From NCBI GenBank assembly GCA_964250265.1, contig CAXUFG010000093.1, positions 1-19,387 on the forward strand: a stretch of DNA of 19,387 bases, in the 5' to 3' direction. The notes beneath the pieces were generated by a model. It saw nothing but the letters and a program-made list of their open reading frames with translations. It ran no database searches and was not told the origin of the DNA. The position numbers and the translations under genes are program-made. This document shows, piece by piece, positions 1 through 6,846 of this stretch. The stretch comes from GCA-003244245 sp964250265 (GTDB taxonomy: Bacteria; Actinomycetota; Actinomycetes; Mycobacteriales; Pseudonocardiaceae). The first letter of the stretch is position 1. Each line of letters opens with the position of its first letter.

Positions 1-9
1 GCCGGTGCG

Positions 10-89
10 CGGGAGCGGGCACGCCACGCTCCCGTTCACCGCAGGCGCCGAGCAGGTCAACGCGCGACCGATCACGCGGACTGCTCGGC
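10..89. other. two inverted repeats at window start
   Basis: Two perfect inverted repeats lie close together: an 8-bp stem (CGGGAGCG at 10-17 with its complement at 27-34, 9-nt loop) and a 9-bp stem (GCCGAGCAG at 47-55 with its complement at 81-89, 25-nt loop). No U-tract follows either. They could be the terminator of a gene left of the window, or GC-driven chance. All three plus frames are open from base 1 to about 180, so whether a coding end lies here cannot be decided. Confidence 0.3.
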
Positions 90-177
90 CGCAAACTGCG
101 CCCCTCCCGGCCGGTGGGTGGCCGGAGAATGTCGGTCCCTCGTGCCATGGTTGTCAAGCCAACCTCAGGAGGGGACC

Positions 178-741
178 ATGACCAGCATGAACGTCACCGC
201 CAGCACTCCCTTCACGGTTCATGACCTGGAAGGGATGCCCGATGACGGCCGCCGTTACGAACTCATCGACGGGGAGCTCCTGGTGAGCCCGGCGCCCGGC
301 CTGCGCCACCAGACTGTCGGCCTGCGGCTGTACCGTCTGCTCGACGATGCTTGCCCAGATGATCTGTACGTTCTCGCCGCCCCATTTGCCGTGCAGACTG
401 ACAACTCCAATGAGGTGCAGCCCGATGTCCTGGTGGCCCGGTTCGACGAGCTCACCGACAAGAATCTCCCTGCGGCACCCGTGCTCGCCGTCGAGGTCCT
501 CTCCCCCAGCGGTCGGCTGATCGATCTCAACCTCAAGCGCGCCGCCTATGAGCGGATGGGAACTCCCAGTTACTGGGTGCTCGATCCGGATGTACCCGAC
601 CTGCTGGTGCTCGAGCTCGACGGCGACGGGCGATACCAGGAAGTGATCCGAGCGGTCGGCGACGAGGTCTTCAAGGCACAGCGGCCATTCGCGGTGTCTG
701 TGGTGCCGAGCGAGCTACTCGGACGGCTCCGTCCCCGCTGA
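178..741 (+). CDS. Uma2 family (DUF820) restriction-endonuclease-fold protein
   Basis: This 187-residue protein belongs to the Uma2/DUF820 family, putative PD-(D/E)XK nucleases that are abundant in actinobacteria and cyanobacteria; their biological role is largely unknown. Family signatures are visible: YELIDGELLVSPAP (residues 27-40), QPDVLV with Asp83, VEVLSPS with Glu106, then Asp116, Lys120 and Tyr124, and YWVLDPD (132-138). The acidic residues and lysine match the expected nuclease active site, so the protein appears intact and full length. I chose the ATG at 178 because the near-perfect ribosome binding site AGGAGGGG ends five bases before it; an in-frame start at 118 would add 20 residues that do not look like protein. 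The gene stands alone, ending about 25 nt before the promoter of the cobalt genes. The family call is firm; the function is inferred only from the fold. Confidence 0.88.
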   Translation: MTSMNVTASTPFTVHDLEGMPDDGRRYELIDGELLVSPAPGLRHQTVGLRLYRLLDDACPDDLYVLAAPFAVQTDNSNEVQPDVLVARFDELTDKNLPAAPVLAVEVLSPSGRLIDLNLKRAAYERMGTPSYWVLDPDVPDLLVLELDGDGRYQEVIRAVGDEVFKAQRPFAVSVVPSELLGRLRPR

Positions 742-757
742 CCGGTCTAGCACCGGT
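741..757 (+). terminator. possible weak hairpin after the Uma2 gene
   Basis: ACCGGT is repeated around a 5-nt spacer. Because ACCGGT is self-complementary, the two copies can form a 6-bp hairpin that begins on the last base of the Uma2 stop codon. There is no U-tract. It may be a weak terminator separating this gene from the riboswitch transcript. Confidence 0.25.
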
Positions 758-765
758 ACGGTCGA

Positions 766-795
766 TTGACGCGGTCACGCTCCCATGCCTACCGT
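766..795 (+). promoter_or_regulatory. probable sigma70-type promoter of the cbtBA riboswitch transcript
   Basis: TTGACG at 766-771 and TACCGT at 790-795 are separated by 18 bp and resemble -35 and -10 hexamers of the actinobacterial housekeeping sigma factor. The expected start near 800-803 falls on the 5' strand of the P1 stem of the downstream cobalamin riboswitch, which supports the assignment. This is pattern matching only. Confidence 0.5.
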
Positions 796-798
796 CAC

Positions 799-905
799 GT
801 GATCGACGGAGTGGAGTAAGCCGGTGGAAGCCCGGCGCGGTCGCGCCACTGTGAACGGCACCCAGGCCTGGGGTCGTGAGTCAGACACTTCGCCGTCGTG
901 ATCAC
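799..905 (+). promoter_or_regulatory. cobalamin (adenosylcobalamin/B12) riboswitch
   Basis: The leader of cbtB carries the class hallmarks. AAGCCGGTGGAAGCCCGGC at 818-836 folds as GCCGG/CCGGC, and the highly conserved B12-box-type core GCCACTGTGA lies at 845-854. It is followed by GTGAGTCAGACAC (876-888), matching the usual GAGTCAG segment. A closing P1 stem pairs GTGATC + GACGG (799-809) with CCGTC + GATCAC (893-905), with two bulged bases on the 3' side. In the expression platform, CCTGGG at 867-872 is complementary to CCCAGG at 925-930, which overlaps the cbtB ribosome binding site (AGGGAGG, 928-934). This suggests control of translation initiation (inference). A cobalt transporter under B12 feedback fits the known regulon of this RNA family. 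Confidence 0.93.
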
Positions 906-941
906 CGCTAGTGGGTCGCGTCAGCCCAGGGAGGTCCCACC

Positions 942-1148
942 ATGAGCGTCGTCTCCGTTCCTGCGTCAATTCCAATCCGCATCCCATTCCGGGAGATTCT
1001 GCCCTGGGGGATATTCATCGCCGTCCTCGGTCTGCTGCTGGTGTACTTCGTCGGCGGAGAACAGGGTGCGACTTCGATCATCTCGGGTCACTACGTGCAC
1101 GAATTCGTGCACGACGGCAGGCACCTGCTCGGCTTTCCCTGCCACTGA
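942..1148 (+). CDS. cbtB: cobalt transporter subunit CbtB
   Basis: This small 68-residue membrane protein matches CbtB, the partner of CbtA in a predicted cobalt uptake system found beside B12 riboswitches. One transmembrane helix spans about residues 21-37 (LPWGIFIAVLGLLLVYFVG). The C-terminus is the family's histidine-rich tail, with His50, His53, His57, His61 and His68 in a segment ending GRHLLGFPCH; these are plausible metal ligands. The ATG at 942 follows AGGGAGG (928-934) by 7 nt. cbtA begins 33 nt downstream, so the two are almost certainly co-transcribed from the riboswitch promoter and shut off when cobalamin is plentiful. The family and context agree. Transport specificity for cobalt is a comparative-genomics prediction for this family, not something the sequence proves. 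Confidence 0.9.
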   Translation: MSVVSVPASIPIRIPFREILPWGIFIAVLGLLLVYFVGGEQGATSIISGHYVHEFVHDGRHLLGFPCH

Positions 1149-1181
1149 CGGCCACTCAACGCAAGCCATGAGTGCACGGCC

Positions 1182-1940
1182 ATGATGCGCGCGTTGCTGG
1201 TTCGCGGCATGCTGTCGGGTCTGGCGGCCGGGTTCCTCGCCGTGGTGTTCGCCGTCATCTTCGGTGAGACATCGATCGGCAATGCAATCGAGTTCGAATC
1301 GGCCGTGCAGGGCCTCCGGGGCGAAAGTCCGGAGCCGGAGCTGGTCAGCCGCGCGGTGCAGAGCACCATCGGGCTGGCTACCGCCGTGGGTGTGTACGCA
1401 GTTGCCTTCGGAGGCTTGTTCGCGCTGGCGTTCGCTATCGCGTACGGTCGAATCGGCCGCATGTCGGCCCGGGCGACCGCGGCTGTGCTCGCACTGGTCA
1501 GTTATCTCGTGGTGTACGTCGTGCCATTCCTCAAATACCCGGCCAGCCCGCCATCGGTGGGCAATGCCGAGACGATCAACCAGCGCACCATGACATACTT
1601 CGGGATGGTATTGCTGTCGCTGGCATTAGCCGTCGCAGCAGCCTACCTTGGCCGCCGGCTCACGTCGCGTCTGAATACCTGGAACGCCACCATCGTCGCA
1701 AGCGCGGCATTCATCGTGGCCGTCGCTGCGGCGCAATTCCTGCTACCGACCATCAACGAAGTTCCCGCGACATTCCCAGCAACCGTGCTGTGGAACTTCC
1801 GGATAGCTTCCCTGGGCACGCAGCTGGTGATGTGGGCCACCATCGGCTTGCTGTTCGGAGGTTTGGTGTCCCGCCTACTGGGTCCGAGCAGCGCACCGGC
1901 ATCCCGGCCAGTCACGGCGCGTGAGCGCCGTGCCGGCTGA
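1182..1940 (+). CDS. cbtA: cobalt transporter subunit CbtA
   Basis: This 252-residue integral membrane protein has the CbtA family pattern. The N-terminus MMRALLVRGMLSGLAAGFLA leads into the first helix, a soluble segment rich in Glu follows (residues 29-56), and further hydrophobic spans lie at roughly 61-88, 97-116, 138-156, 169-188 and 212-230. The GMLSGLAAG start and the segment KYPASPPSVGNAETINQRT (118-136) resemble CbtA signatures I know. It is predicted to form the membrane pore for cobalt with CbtB. Two consecutive ATG codons occur at 1182 and 1185 with only a weak ribosome site, so translation may be coupled to cbtB. The last 29 nt overlap the end of the convergent esterase gene. It shares the B12-riboswitch transcript with cbtB. 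Confidence 0.87.
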   Translation: MMRALLVRGMLSGLAAGFLAVVFAVIFGETSIGNAIEFESAVQGLRGESPEPELVSRAVQSTIGLATAVGVYAVAFGGLFALAFAIAYGRIGRMSARATAAVLALVSYLVVYVVPFLKYPASPPSVGNAETINQRTMTYFGMVLLSLALAVAAAYLGRRLTSRLNTWNATIVASAAFIVAVAAAQFLLPTINEVPATFPATVLWNFRIASLGTQLVMWATIGLLFGGLVSRLLGPSSAPASRPVTARERRAG

Positions 1941-2898
1941 GGAACGCCCACATCAGGGTGGCCAGCGCCGGCGACCCACCAGCCGTCGGCCAGGCGTGGC
2001 CCCGCCCGGAGTAGACGACCGACTCGACCTCCGTCCCAGCAAGGCAACGCACCCATCGCTGGATCACCGCTGAGCCGTCCTGACTGTGCTGCGCGGTGTC
2101 CGGGCAACCGTCCTGGGCGCGTAACCAGGCCACGGCCTGGGGCACCGCCGGCAGGGGTGGGTGCCCGGCCGGCTTCCCCTGAAACGGCAGCACCCGGTCC
2201 GCGGTACCGGCGGCGAGCAGGTATGGCACCGGGGGGGTACCCGGTTCGCAGGGGGCCAGCGGCGCGGCGCCGTAGGTGGCCACCGCCGCAAACAACGTGG
2301 GGTGGGCACACACCGTGGTGTAAGCAAGCTTGCCCCCGTTGCTGTACCCGACCAGGTACACCCGTCCGGTATCGACGGGCCACCGGTGCACAGCGTCCGC
2401 CACGATCGCCGTGAGGAATGCGACGTCCTGGACGCGACTGGTGCTGGCGTACCCGCAGCAACCGTGCCCGGCGTCCCACGAGCGATGCACCCCGTCGGGA
2501 TACACCAGCACCGCCCGCCGCTGCTCAGCGAGCCCGCGGAAGCCGGTGTCCTGCACGGTGGCCACGGCGGTCTGCCCGCGCCCGTGCAGCACGATCAGCA
2601 GCGGCACCGGACCGGTCATCCGGCCTGGAACTATCGAGCGGTAGGTTCGCGCGACGCCGTCGACGTTCACCGTGTGGTTCTCGGAAATGGGGCCAATCGG
2701 TGCGGTCGACGCTGGTGTGGCCGGTTTGGTTTGCCTGGTTATCACCGGCGGGTTGGCCGGGCCGGGTCGGTGGGCGATGGCGGTGACCAGCGCCGTTGCC
2801 AGCACGATGAGGACAGCGACCAGCAGCGTCCCCACCGCCAGGTAACGGTGGCCAGATGGCGACTGATGGGACCGAGCACCGTTGCGGTTACGCCACAT
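1912..2898 (-). CDS. membrane-anchored or secreted PHB-depolymerase/LpqC-type esterase
   Basis: This 328-residue alpha/beta-hydrolase is of the esterase PHB depolymerase / LpqC / feruloyl-esterase group. A basic N-terminus and one hydrophobic span (residues about 19-42) indicate an anchor or uncleaved signal, followed by a Pro/Thr-rich linker (44-70). The catalytic domain shows the oxyanion strand LLIVLHGRG (100-108), a Cys-Cys segment GHGCCGYA typical of the group (144-151), the nucleophile elbow GYSNGG (Ser186), the acid in GTADRVLP (Asp234) and the histidine in GRGHAWP (His301). The triad is complete, so an active extracytoplasmic esterase is likely; the natural substrate cannot be read from the sequence. 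It starts at the ATG at 2898, 57 bp from the divergent acyl-CoA ligase gene, and its last 29 nt overlap convergent cbtA. Confidence 0.88.
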   Translation of the reverse strand: MWRNRNGARSHQSPSGHRYLAVGTLLVAVLIVLATALVTAIAHRPGPANPPVITRQTKPATPASTAPIGPISENHTVNVDGVARTYRSIVPGRMTGPVPLLIVLHGRGQTAVATVQDTGFRGLAEQRRAVLVYPDGVHRSWDAGHGCCGYASTSRVQDVAFLTAIVADAVHRWPVDTGRVYLVGYSNGGKLAYTTVCAHPTLFAAVATYGAAPLAPCEPGTPPVPYLLAAGTADRVLPFQGKPAGHPPLPAVPQAVAWLRAQDGCPDTAQHSQDGSAVIQRWVRCLAGTEVESVVYSGRGHAWPTAGGSPALATLMWAFLSRHGAHAP

Positions 2899-2955
2899 GA
2901 TGACTCAGAGTATGCCCAGTTTGCGTCCAGCTGGTACACAGGTGATCAGGGCAGG
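2899..2955. promoter_or_regulatory. divergent intergenic region, esterase / acyl-CoA ligase operon
   Basis: These 57 bp must hold the start signals for the esterase (leftward) and for the four-gene operon (rightward). Visible elements are TACTCT on the minus strand (2912-2907), a -10-like hexamer so close to the esterase ATG that the message would have almost no leader, an 8-bp palindrome CCAGCTGG (2927-2934) that could be an operator, and AGGTGA (2940-2945) as ribosome site for the ligase. No convincing -35 is seen on either strand. Confidence 0.35.
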
Positions 2956-4452
2956 ATGCGGGTTGTGAGTTCCCTTCGCGAGCTTGTCGCCGAGCGGGCA
3001 GCAGGTGCACCGCACCGGTGCTTCTTGGCGGACGCACGCAGCGAGCGGTGCTACGACTTCGCCATGCTCAGCGCTGCGGCTGACGTCTGGACTCGGCAGC
3101 TCCACGCCGCTGGGGTGCCGCCGGGCGCCCGGGTTCTCCTCGACATCGACGACCCGCTCGCGTTCTGCGCGGTGTACCTCGCCGTGATCGCCGCTGGCCG
3201 GTGCGCCGCACCCGTTGACCCGTCAGCTCCCGCTGCCGAGGCGCAGCGCACCCGGCGCGCGCTGCAACCGTGGCTGGTGGTCAGCGACCGACCGGCCACC
3301 ACAGGGCTACGGGTAAACCCAGCCACGGGGCTGCCGGCCGAACCCGCCTCCGTCGGCGTCGCCACCCCGCCGGAATCGGGCGCGGGTTCGGTCGCGCTGC
3401 TCACCTCCGGTTCAACCGGAGCACCCAAGACGGTCGAGCTCACCGAGCATCAGTTGCTGCACGCCGCACGGTCCGTGACCAGCCACCACGAGCTCTCCGC
3501 CGCCGACCGTGGGTTCAACCCCCTTCCGTTGTTTCACATCAACGCCGAGGTGGTGGCCCTGCTCGCCACACTGGTCGCCGGTGGCACGTTGGTGCTCGAC
3601 CGGCGGTTCCATCGCACCGGGTTCTGGCCGCTGCTGGCGCGGCAGCGCATCACATGGGTGAATGCGGTGCCAGCCATCCTGTCGATCCTGGCCCTGGAGA
3701 ACATCCCGGTGGCTCCCCCAACCCTGCGGTTCATTCGCTCAGCATCAGCCCCACTACCCGCGGCAGCCCGCGAGCGGGTAGCGAGCAGCGGGGTGGTTGT
3801 GGTGGAGAGCTACGGTATGACCGAGGCTGCCAGCCAGATCACCGTCACCCCACTGACTGGTGATCACCCACCGGGATCGGTCGGCCGGCCAGCCGGGGTC
3901 GAGCTGGCGGTGGTCGGGCCGGATGGCCGACGGTGTGACCCGGGCGTGGTGGGCCGGGTCCGCATTCGCGGCGAGAGCGTGATCAGCGGGTATGTCGGAG
4001 GCTTGGCGGCCGAGCGGTTCGGCGCCGCCGGCTGGCTGGACACGGGCGACCTTGGGCGGCTCGATGCCGAGGGGTATCTCTACCTCGCCGGGCGCTGCGA
4101 TGACGTGGTGAACTGCGGTGGAGAGCTGGTGTACCCGGGCGAGGTCGAGGAAGTCCTGCTCAGCGAGGCGGCGGTGGCGGAAGCCGCCGTCGCCCAGCGC
4201 CCGCATGAGGTACTCGGGGCGGTGCCGGTGGCCTGGATCCGGCCGGTTCAGGAGCTGGACAGCGAGCAAGCCGATGATCTCGTGGACCGGTTACGCCTGC
4301 GGTGCGAGCAGCAACTCAGCCGGGTCAAACGCCCGGTGGAGTTCCTGATGGTCGCAGGCCTGCCCCGGACGCCCACCGGGAAGGTGCTGCGCCGCCAGCT
4401 GCGGGAGTCGCTGGTCAGCGGCACCGGGCATCCCGAAACGGGGTCCCGGTGA
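2956..4452 (+). CDS. AMP-dependent acyl-CoA synthetase/ligase
   Basis: This 498-residue enzyme of the ANL (acyl-CoA synthetase/NRPS adenylation/luciferase) superfamily would activate a carboxylic acid as acyl-AMP and pass it to CoA or another thiol. Core motifs are all present: LLTSGSTGAPK (148-158, phosphate loop), ESYGMTEAAS (284-293), DTGDLGRL (362-369), the hinge AGRCDDVVNCGGE (Arg380) and the C-terminal catalytic lysine in PTGKVLRR (Lys476). The length is normal for a stand-alone ligase, and no carrier domain follows. The ATG at 2956 has AGGTGA 10 nt upstream; a GTG at 2965 with AGGGCAGG upstream is a fair alternative. It is the first gene of a coupled operon, and its stop overlaps the acyltransferase start by 4 nt. 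It probably supplies the acyl donor for that acyltransferase (inference). Substrate class is not readable: oxalate-, medium-chain- and aryl-CoA ligases all look alike at this level. Confidence 0.9.
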   Translation: MRVVSSLRELVAERAAGAPHRCFLADARSERCYDFAMLSAAADVWTRQLHAAGVPPGARVLLDIDDPLAFCAVYLAVIAAGRCAAPVDPSAPAAEAQRTRRALQPWLVVSDRPATTGLRVNPATGLPAEPASVGVATPPESGAGSVALLTSGSTGAPKTVELTEHQLLHAARSVTSHHELSAADRGFNPLPLFHINAEVVALLATLVAGGTLVLDRRFHRTGFWPLLARQRITWVNAVPAILSILALENIPVAPPTLRFIRSASAPLPAAARERVASSGVVVVESYGMTEAASQITVTPLTGDHPPGSVGRPAGVELAVVGPDGRRCDPGVVGRVRIRGESVISGYVGGLAAERFGAAGWLDTGDLGRLDAEGYLYLAGRCDDVVNCGGELVYPGEVEEVLLSEAAVAEAAVAQRPHEVLGAVPVAWIRPVQELDSEQADDLVDRLRLRCEQQLSRVKRPVEFLMVAGLPRTPTGKVLRRQLRESLVSGTGHPETGSR

Positions 4453-5663
4453 CGCGACCCGACGCCTCCGTGGCGGCCCCCAGGGGCACGGGAGCACCGG
4501 TCACCAGGGCGGGCCATGTCCACGCGGTGGATCTGGTCCGGGTGCTGACCTTCGCCTGCGTTATCGCAGTGCACACCATCGCGACCGTGAACTCGATCGA
4601 CAGCGTCCCGGCAGGGGGCGTTGCGATGCTGCTGCACTTCACCCGCGAGGCCTTCTTCGCGCTCACCGCGTTCGTGCTCGTGCACCGCTACCGCGACAGG
4701 CTGCACACCGTGCCGTTCTGGCGGCGCCGGTTCCTGCTGATCGGGGTGCCGTACCTGCTCTGGTCTGTGGTCTACACCGTGCTGGGGTCCATCCTCACGC
4801 CAGTGCCACTGACCACGACGCTCACCCTGTTCGGGCGCAACGTGCTCACCGGCGGCGCCTGGTACCACCTGTATTTCCTGGTCGTCACGATGCAGTTCTA
4901 CCTGATCTTCCCGCTATTCCTGTGGTTCCTGCGAGCGACCCGGCGCTGGCACGGCTGGCTGCTGGCAGCTGGCGCGGTGCTTCAAGTCGGCATCGACGCC
5001 GGGCTCCAGACGGCGAGCCCAAGTGGGGGGTGGGCCGCGACGCTGTGGTACTACGACGGCTCGTTCGTCGGCACCTACCTCTTCTATTTCCTGCTCGGCG
5101 GGGTCGCGGCGATGCGCGCCGACCAGGCACAGGCCTGGGTCCGCAGGCATCCCGTGCTCGTGATCGGGGCGTTACTGCTGACCGGCGCCGTGGCCGAATG
5201 GTGGTACCTCAGGCTGGTGGCCGACGGCGTCCCCGCACCGGCTGCCTCCGAGGTGTTCCAACCGGTGATGGTGCCGTGGTGCGTGGCCGTCATCGCGGGG
5301 ATGTTCGCGCTCGGTGTGTCGTGGGCCGGGCGGCGGGCATGCGGTCTGGGCTCACGGATCGTCGAGGTCGGCTCCGACCGCTCATTCGGGGTGTTCCTGG
5401 TGCACCCGATCGCGCTGTGGCTGGCGACACTGGGCCCGTCAGCATGGCTATCCGCGCAGGTGCCTCCACTCGGGGTGACTCTCATCGTCTACATCGCCGT
5501 GGTGGGGGTGTCGCTGGTGGTGGTCGAGCTGCTGCGACGCAGCCCACTCAGCCGGGTGCTCACCGGGAAGAGCCGCTCGCTACGCGGCTCTCCCATTCAG
5601 TCCAACAGGTCCGAGCCTTCCGCCCCGGCCCCGCCGATCAGGCTGGGCACCGGGGGGACGTGA
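4449..5663 (+). CDS. acyltransferase 3 family membrane O-acyltransferase
   Basis: This 404-residue polytopic membrane protein of the acyltransferase-3 family (the OafA/NodX type) transfers acyl groups to hydroxyls of sugars, lipids or secondary metabolites. The signature R-x10-H occurs at Arg31/His42 (VDLVRVLTFACVIAVHT), the end of helix 1. RRRFLLIGVPYLLWSVVY follows near residue 92-109, and FGVFLVHPIALW lies near the end; about ten hydrophobic spans are visible. The GTG at 4449 overlaps the ligase stop as GTGA, so the two are translationally coupled; the open frame continues upstream only inside the ligase gene. A 25- to 35-residue cytosolic, Pro/Ser-rich C-terminal tail closes it. Its acceptor is unknown. 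The next gene follows after 10 nt. Pairing with an acyl-CoA ligase suggests the ligase product as donor (inference). Confidence 0.9.
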   Translation: MTRPDASVAAPRGTGAPVTRAGHVHAVDLVRVLTFACVIAVHTIATVNSIDSVPAGGVAMLLHFTREAFFALTAFVLVHRYRDRLHTVPFWRRRFLLIGVPYLLWSVVYTVLGSILTPVPLTTTLTLFGRNVLTGGAWYHLYFLVVTMQFYLIFPLFLWFLRATRRWHGWLLAAGAVLQVGIDAGLQTASPSGGWAATLWYYDGSFVGTYLFYFLLGGVAAMRADQAQAWVRRHPVLVIGALLLTGAVAEWWYLRLVADGVPAPAASEVFQPVMVPWCVAVIAGMFALGVSWAGRRACGLGSRIVEVGSDRSFGVFLVHPIALWLATLGPSAWLSAQVPPLGVTLIVYIAVVGVSLVVVELLRRSPLSRVLTGKSRSLRGSPIQSNRSEPSAPAPPIRLGTGGT

Positions 5664-5673
5664 GGAGACAGTC

Positions 5674-6438
5674 ATGATCGACACGCAATTGCGTTTGCCG
5701 AATCTCGAATCCAAGCCGCGGCAACGCGGGCTCACGACGGTCATCGATCCGGGGCTGTTCACCGGCCAGTTCGAGGACGCGATAGACAGCGTCGGCGAGC
5801 TCATGGATCTCGTGAAGTTCGGTTGGGGCACCTGCCTGGTCACCAAGGACATCAAGCGGAAGATCGACATCTTGCGCTGCGCCGGTATCGACTTCTACTT
5901 CGGCGGCACCCTGTTCGAGCGCTTTGCACTGGATGGGTTGGTGCCGGAGTGGCGGGGGCTGTGCCAGCGGCTGGGAGCAACGCACGTCGAGGTGTCCAAT
6001 GGCACGATTCCCATCAGCAACACCGAGAAGGCCCGCTGGGTGTCCCGGCTGGCCGGCGAGTTCGTCGTCATCAGCGAGGTCGGCTTCAAGGACATTGCGC
6101 GTTCCGACGCGCTGGCGCCAGCGCGATGGATCTCCTACATCCAGGAAGATCTTGCCGCCGGCGCCCACCTCGTCACCGCGGAGTCACGGGAGAGCGGTCG
6201 CGGCGGGATCTGCCGATCCGACGGTGAACCACGCCACGAGCTGATCGACGAGATCGTGGGCTCCGGTATCGACATCAACCGGCTCTTGTTCGAAGCCCCG
6301 AACAAGGAGTTGCAGACCTACTTTCTGCGCCGGGTGGGCCCCATGGTGAACCTGGCCAACATCCGAGCCGACGACGTCATCGCCCTGGAGACGCTCCGGC
6401 GCGGTCTGCGCTCAGACACCTTGCCACGGACGTTGTGA
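5674..6438 (+). CDS. phosphosulfolactate synthase (ComA)-like enzyme
   Basis: This 254-residue TIM-barrel protein belongs to the ComA / (2R)-phospho-3-sulfolactate synthase family, whose founding enzyme adds sulfite to phosphoenolpyruvate in coenzyme M synthesis. Family blocks occur in order: KPRQRGLTTVIDPGL (14-28), KFGWGT (48-53), GGTLFE (77-82), EVSNG (106-110), VISEVGFKD (132-140), ESRESGRGGI (170-179), FEAPNKELQ (206-214), GPMVNLANI (222-230) and LETLRRGLRSDTL (238-250). The length equals the family norm. One deviation: the usual SEVGKK reads SEVGFK. The ATG at 5674 follows GAGGAGA (5662-5668) by 5 nt. No other coenzyme M genes (comB, comC, cysteate or decarboxylase genes) are in the window, so true PSL synthesis is not established. 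Plant HSA32 shows that this fold can serve other roles. The family assignment is strong and the reaction is inferred. Confidence 0.88.
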   Translation: MIDTQLRLPNLESKPRQRGLTTVIDPGLFTGQFEDAIDSVGELMDLVKFGWGTCLVTKDIKRKIDILRCAGIDFYFGGTLFERFALDGLVPEWRGLCQRLGATHVEVSNGTIPISNTEKARWVSRLAGEFVVISEVGFKDIARSDALAPARWISYIQEDLAAGAHLVTAESRESGRGGICRSDGEPRHELIDEIVGSGIDINRLLFEAPNKELQTYFLRRVGPMVNLANIRADDVIALETLRRGLRSDTLPRTL

Positions 6439-6836
6439 TGCGTGCCCCGCACAATGTGTTCCATCTGGCCATCCCGGCGCAGAACCTCGACGATGTGCAC
6501 CGCTTCTACGTCGAAGGCCTCAATTGCATGCTGGCCCGCCGCTACGCGGACCGCATCACCTTGAATTTCTTCGGCGATCAGGTCGTCTGCCACCGCTGCG
6601 ACCAGATCGACCCGGCCCCCCAGCTCTACCCCAGGCACTTCGGGGTCACATTCCGGGACCGGAAGGATTGGGAACGGCTGCTCCTCCTGGCCCGGGAGGG
6701 CGATCTGCGCTTCTTCGCCGAGCCGTTCCGCCGCTTCGACCAGCAACCCGAGGCACACGACACGTTCGTGCTGCAGGACCCGTCGAACAACCTGCTCGAG
6801 TTCAAGCACTACGACAATCCCCAGATGATGTACTGA
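6438..6836 (+). CDS. VOC superfamily (glyoxalase/extradiol dioxygenase-like) protein
   Basis: This 132-residue protein of the vicinal oxygen chelate superfamily shows the two beta-alpha-beta-beta-beta modules: FHLAIPAQNLDDVHRFYVEGL at the N-terminus, DQVVCH (47-52), RHFGVTF (66-72) and the closing DPSNNLLEFKHY (114-125). His9, His67 and Glu121 are at the positions of the family's metal ligands, so it should bind a divalent metal such as Fe(II), Mn(II) or Zn(II). VOC enzymes catalyse isomerisation, epimerisation, dioxygenation or thiol addition, and the reaction here cannot be chosen from sequence. The ATG overlaps the ComA-like stop as TGATG, which indicates translational coupling and strongly suggests that the two enzymes act on the same compound. 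A GTG one codon upstream is the only alternative start. It is the last gene of the four-gene operon. Confidence 0.88.
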   Translation: MRAPHNVFHLAIPAQNLDDVHRFYVEGLNCMLARRYADRITLNFFGDQVVCHRCDQIDPAPQLYPRHFGVTFRDRKDWERLLLLAREGDLRFFAEPFRRFDQQPEAHDTFVLQDPSNNLLEFKHYDNPQMMY

Positions 6837-6846
6837 CCTCGCCATA

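Noticed and set aside
2..181. Open frame ending in TGA that overlaps the Uma2 ATG as ATGA, possibly the 3' end of an upstream gene
   Set aside because: All three plus frames are open here and the translation shows no family resemblance, so coding cannot be supported.
911..1171. 86-codon frame overlapping cbtB
   Set aside because: Alternative-frame shadow; cbtB has the ribosome site, membrane helix and His-rich tail.
2161..2955. 265-codon upstream extension of the acyl-CoA ligase frame
   Set aside because: It runs antisense to the esterase, whose catalytic triad is intact. The extension has no ligase-like sequence, and the ligase N-terminus starts naturally near 2956.
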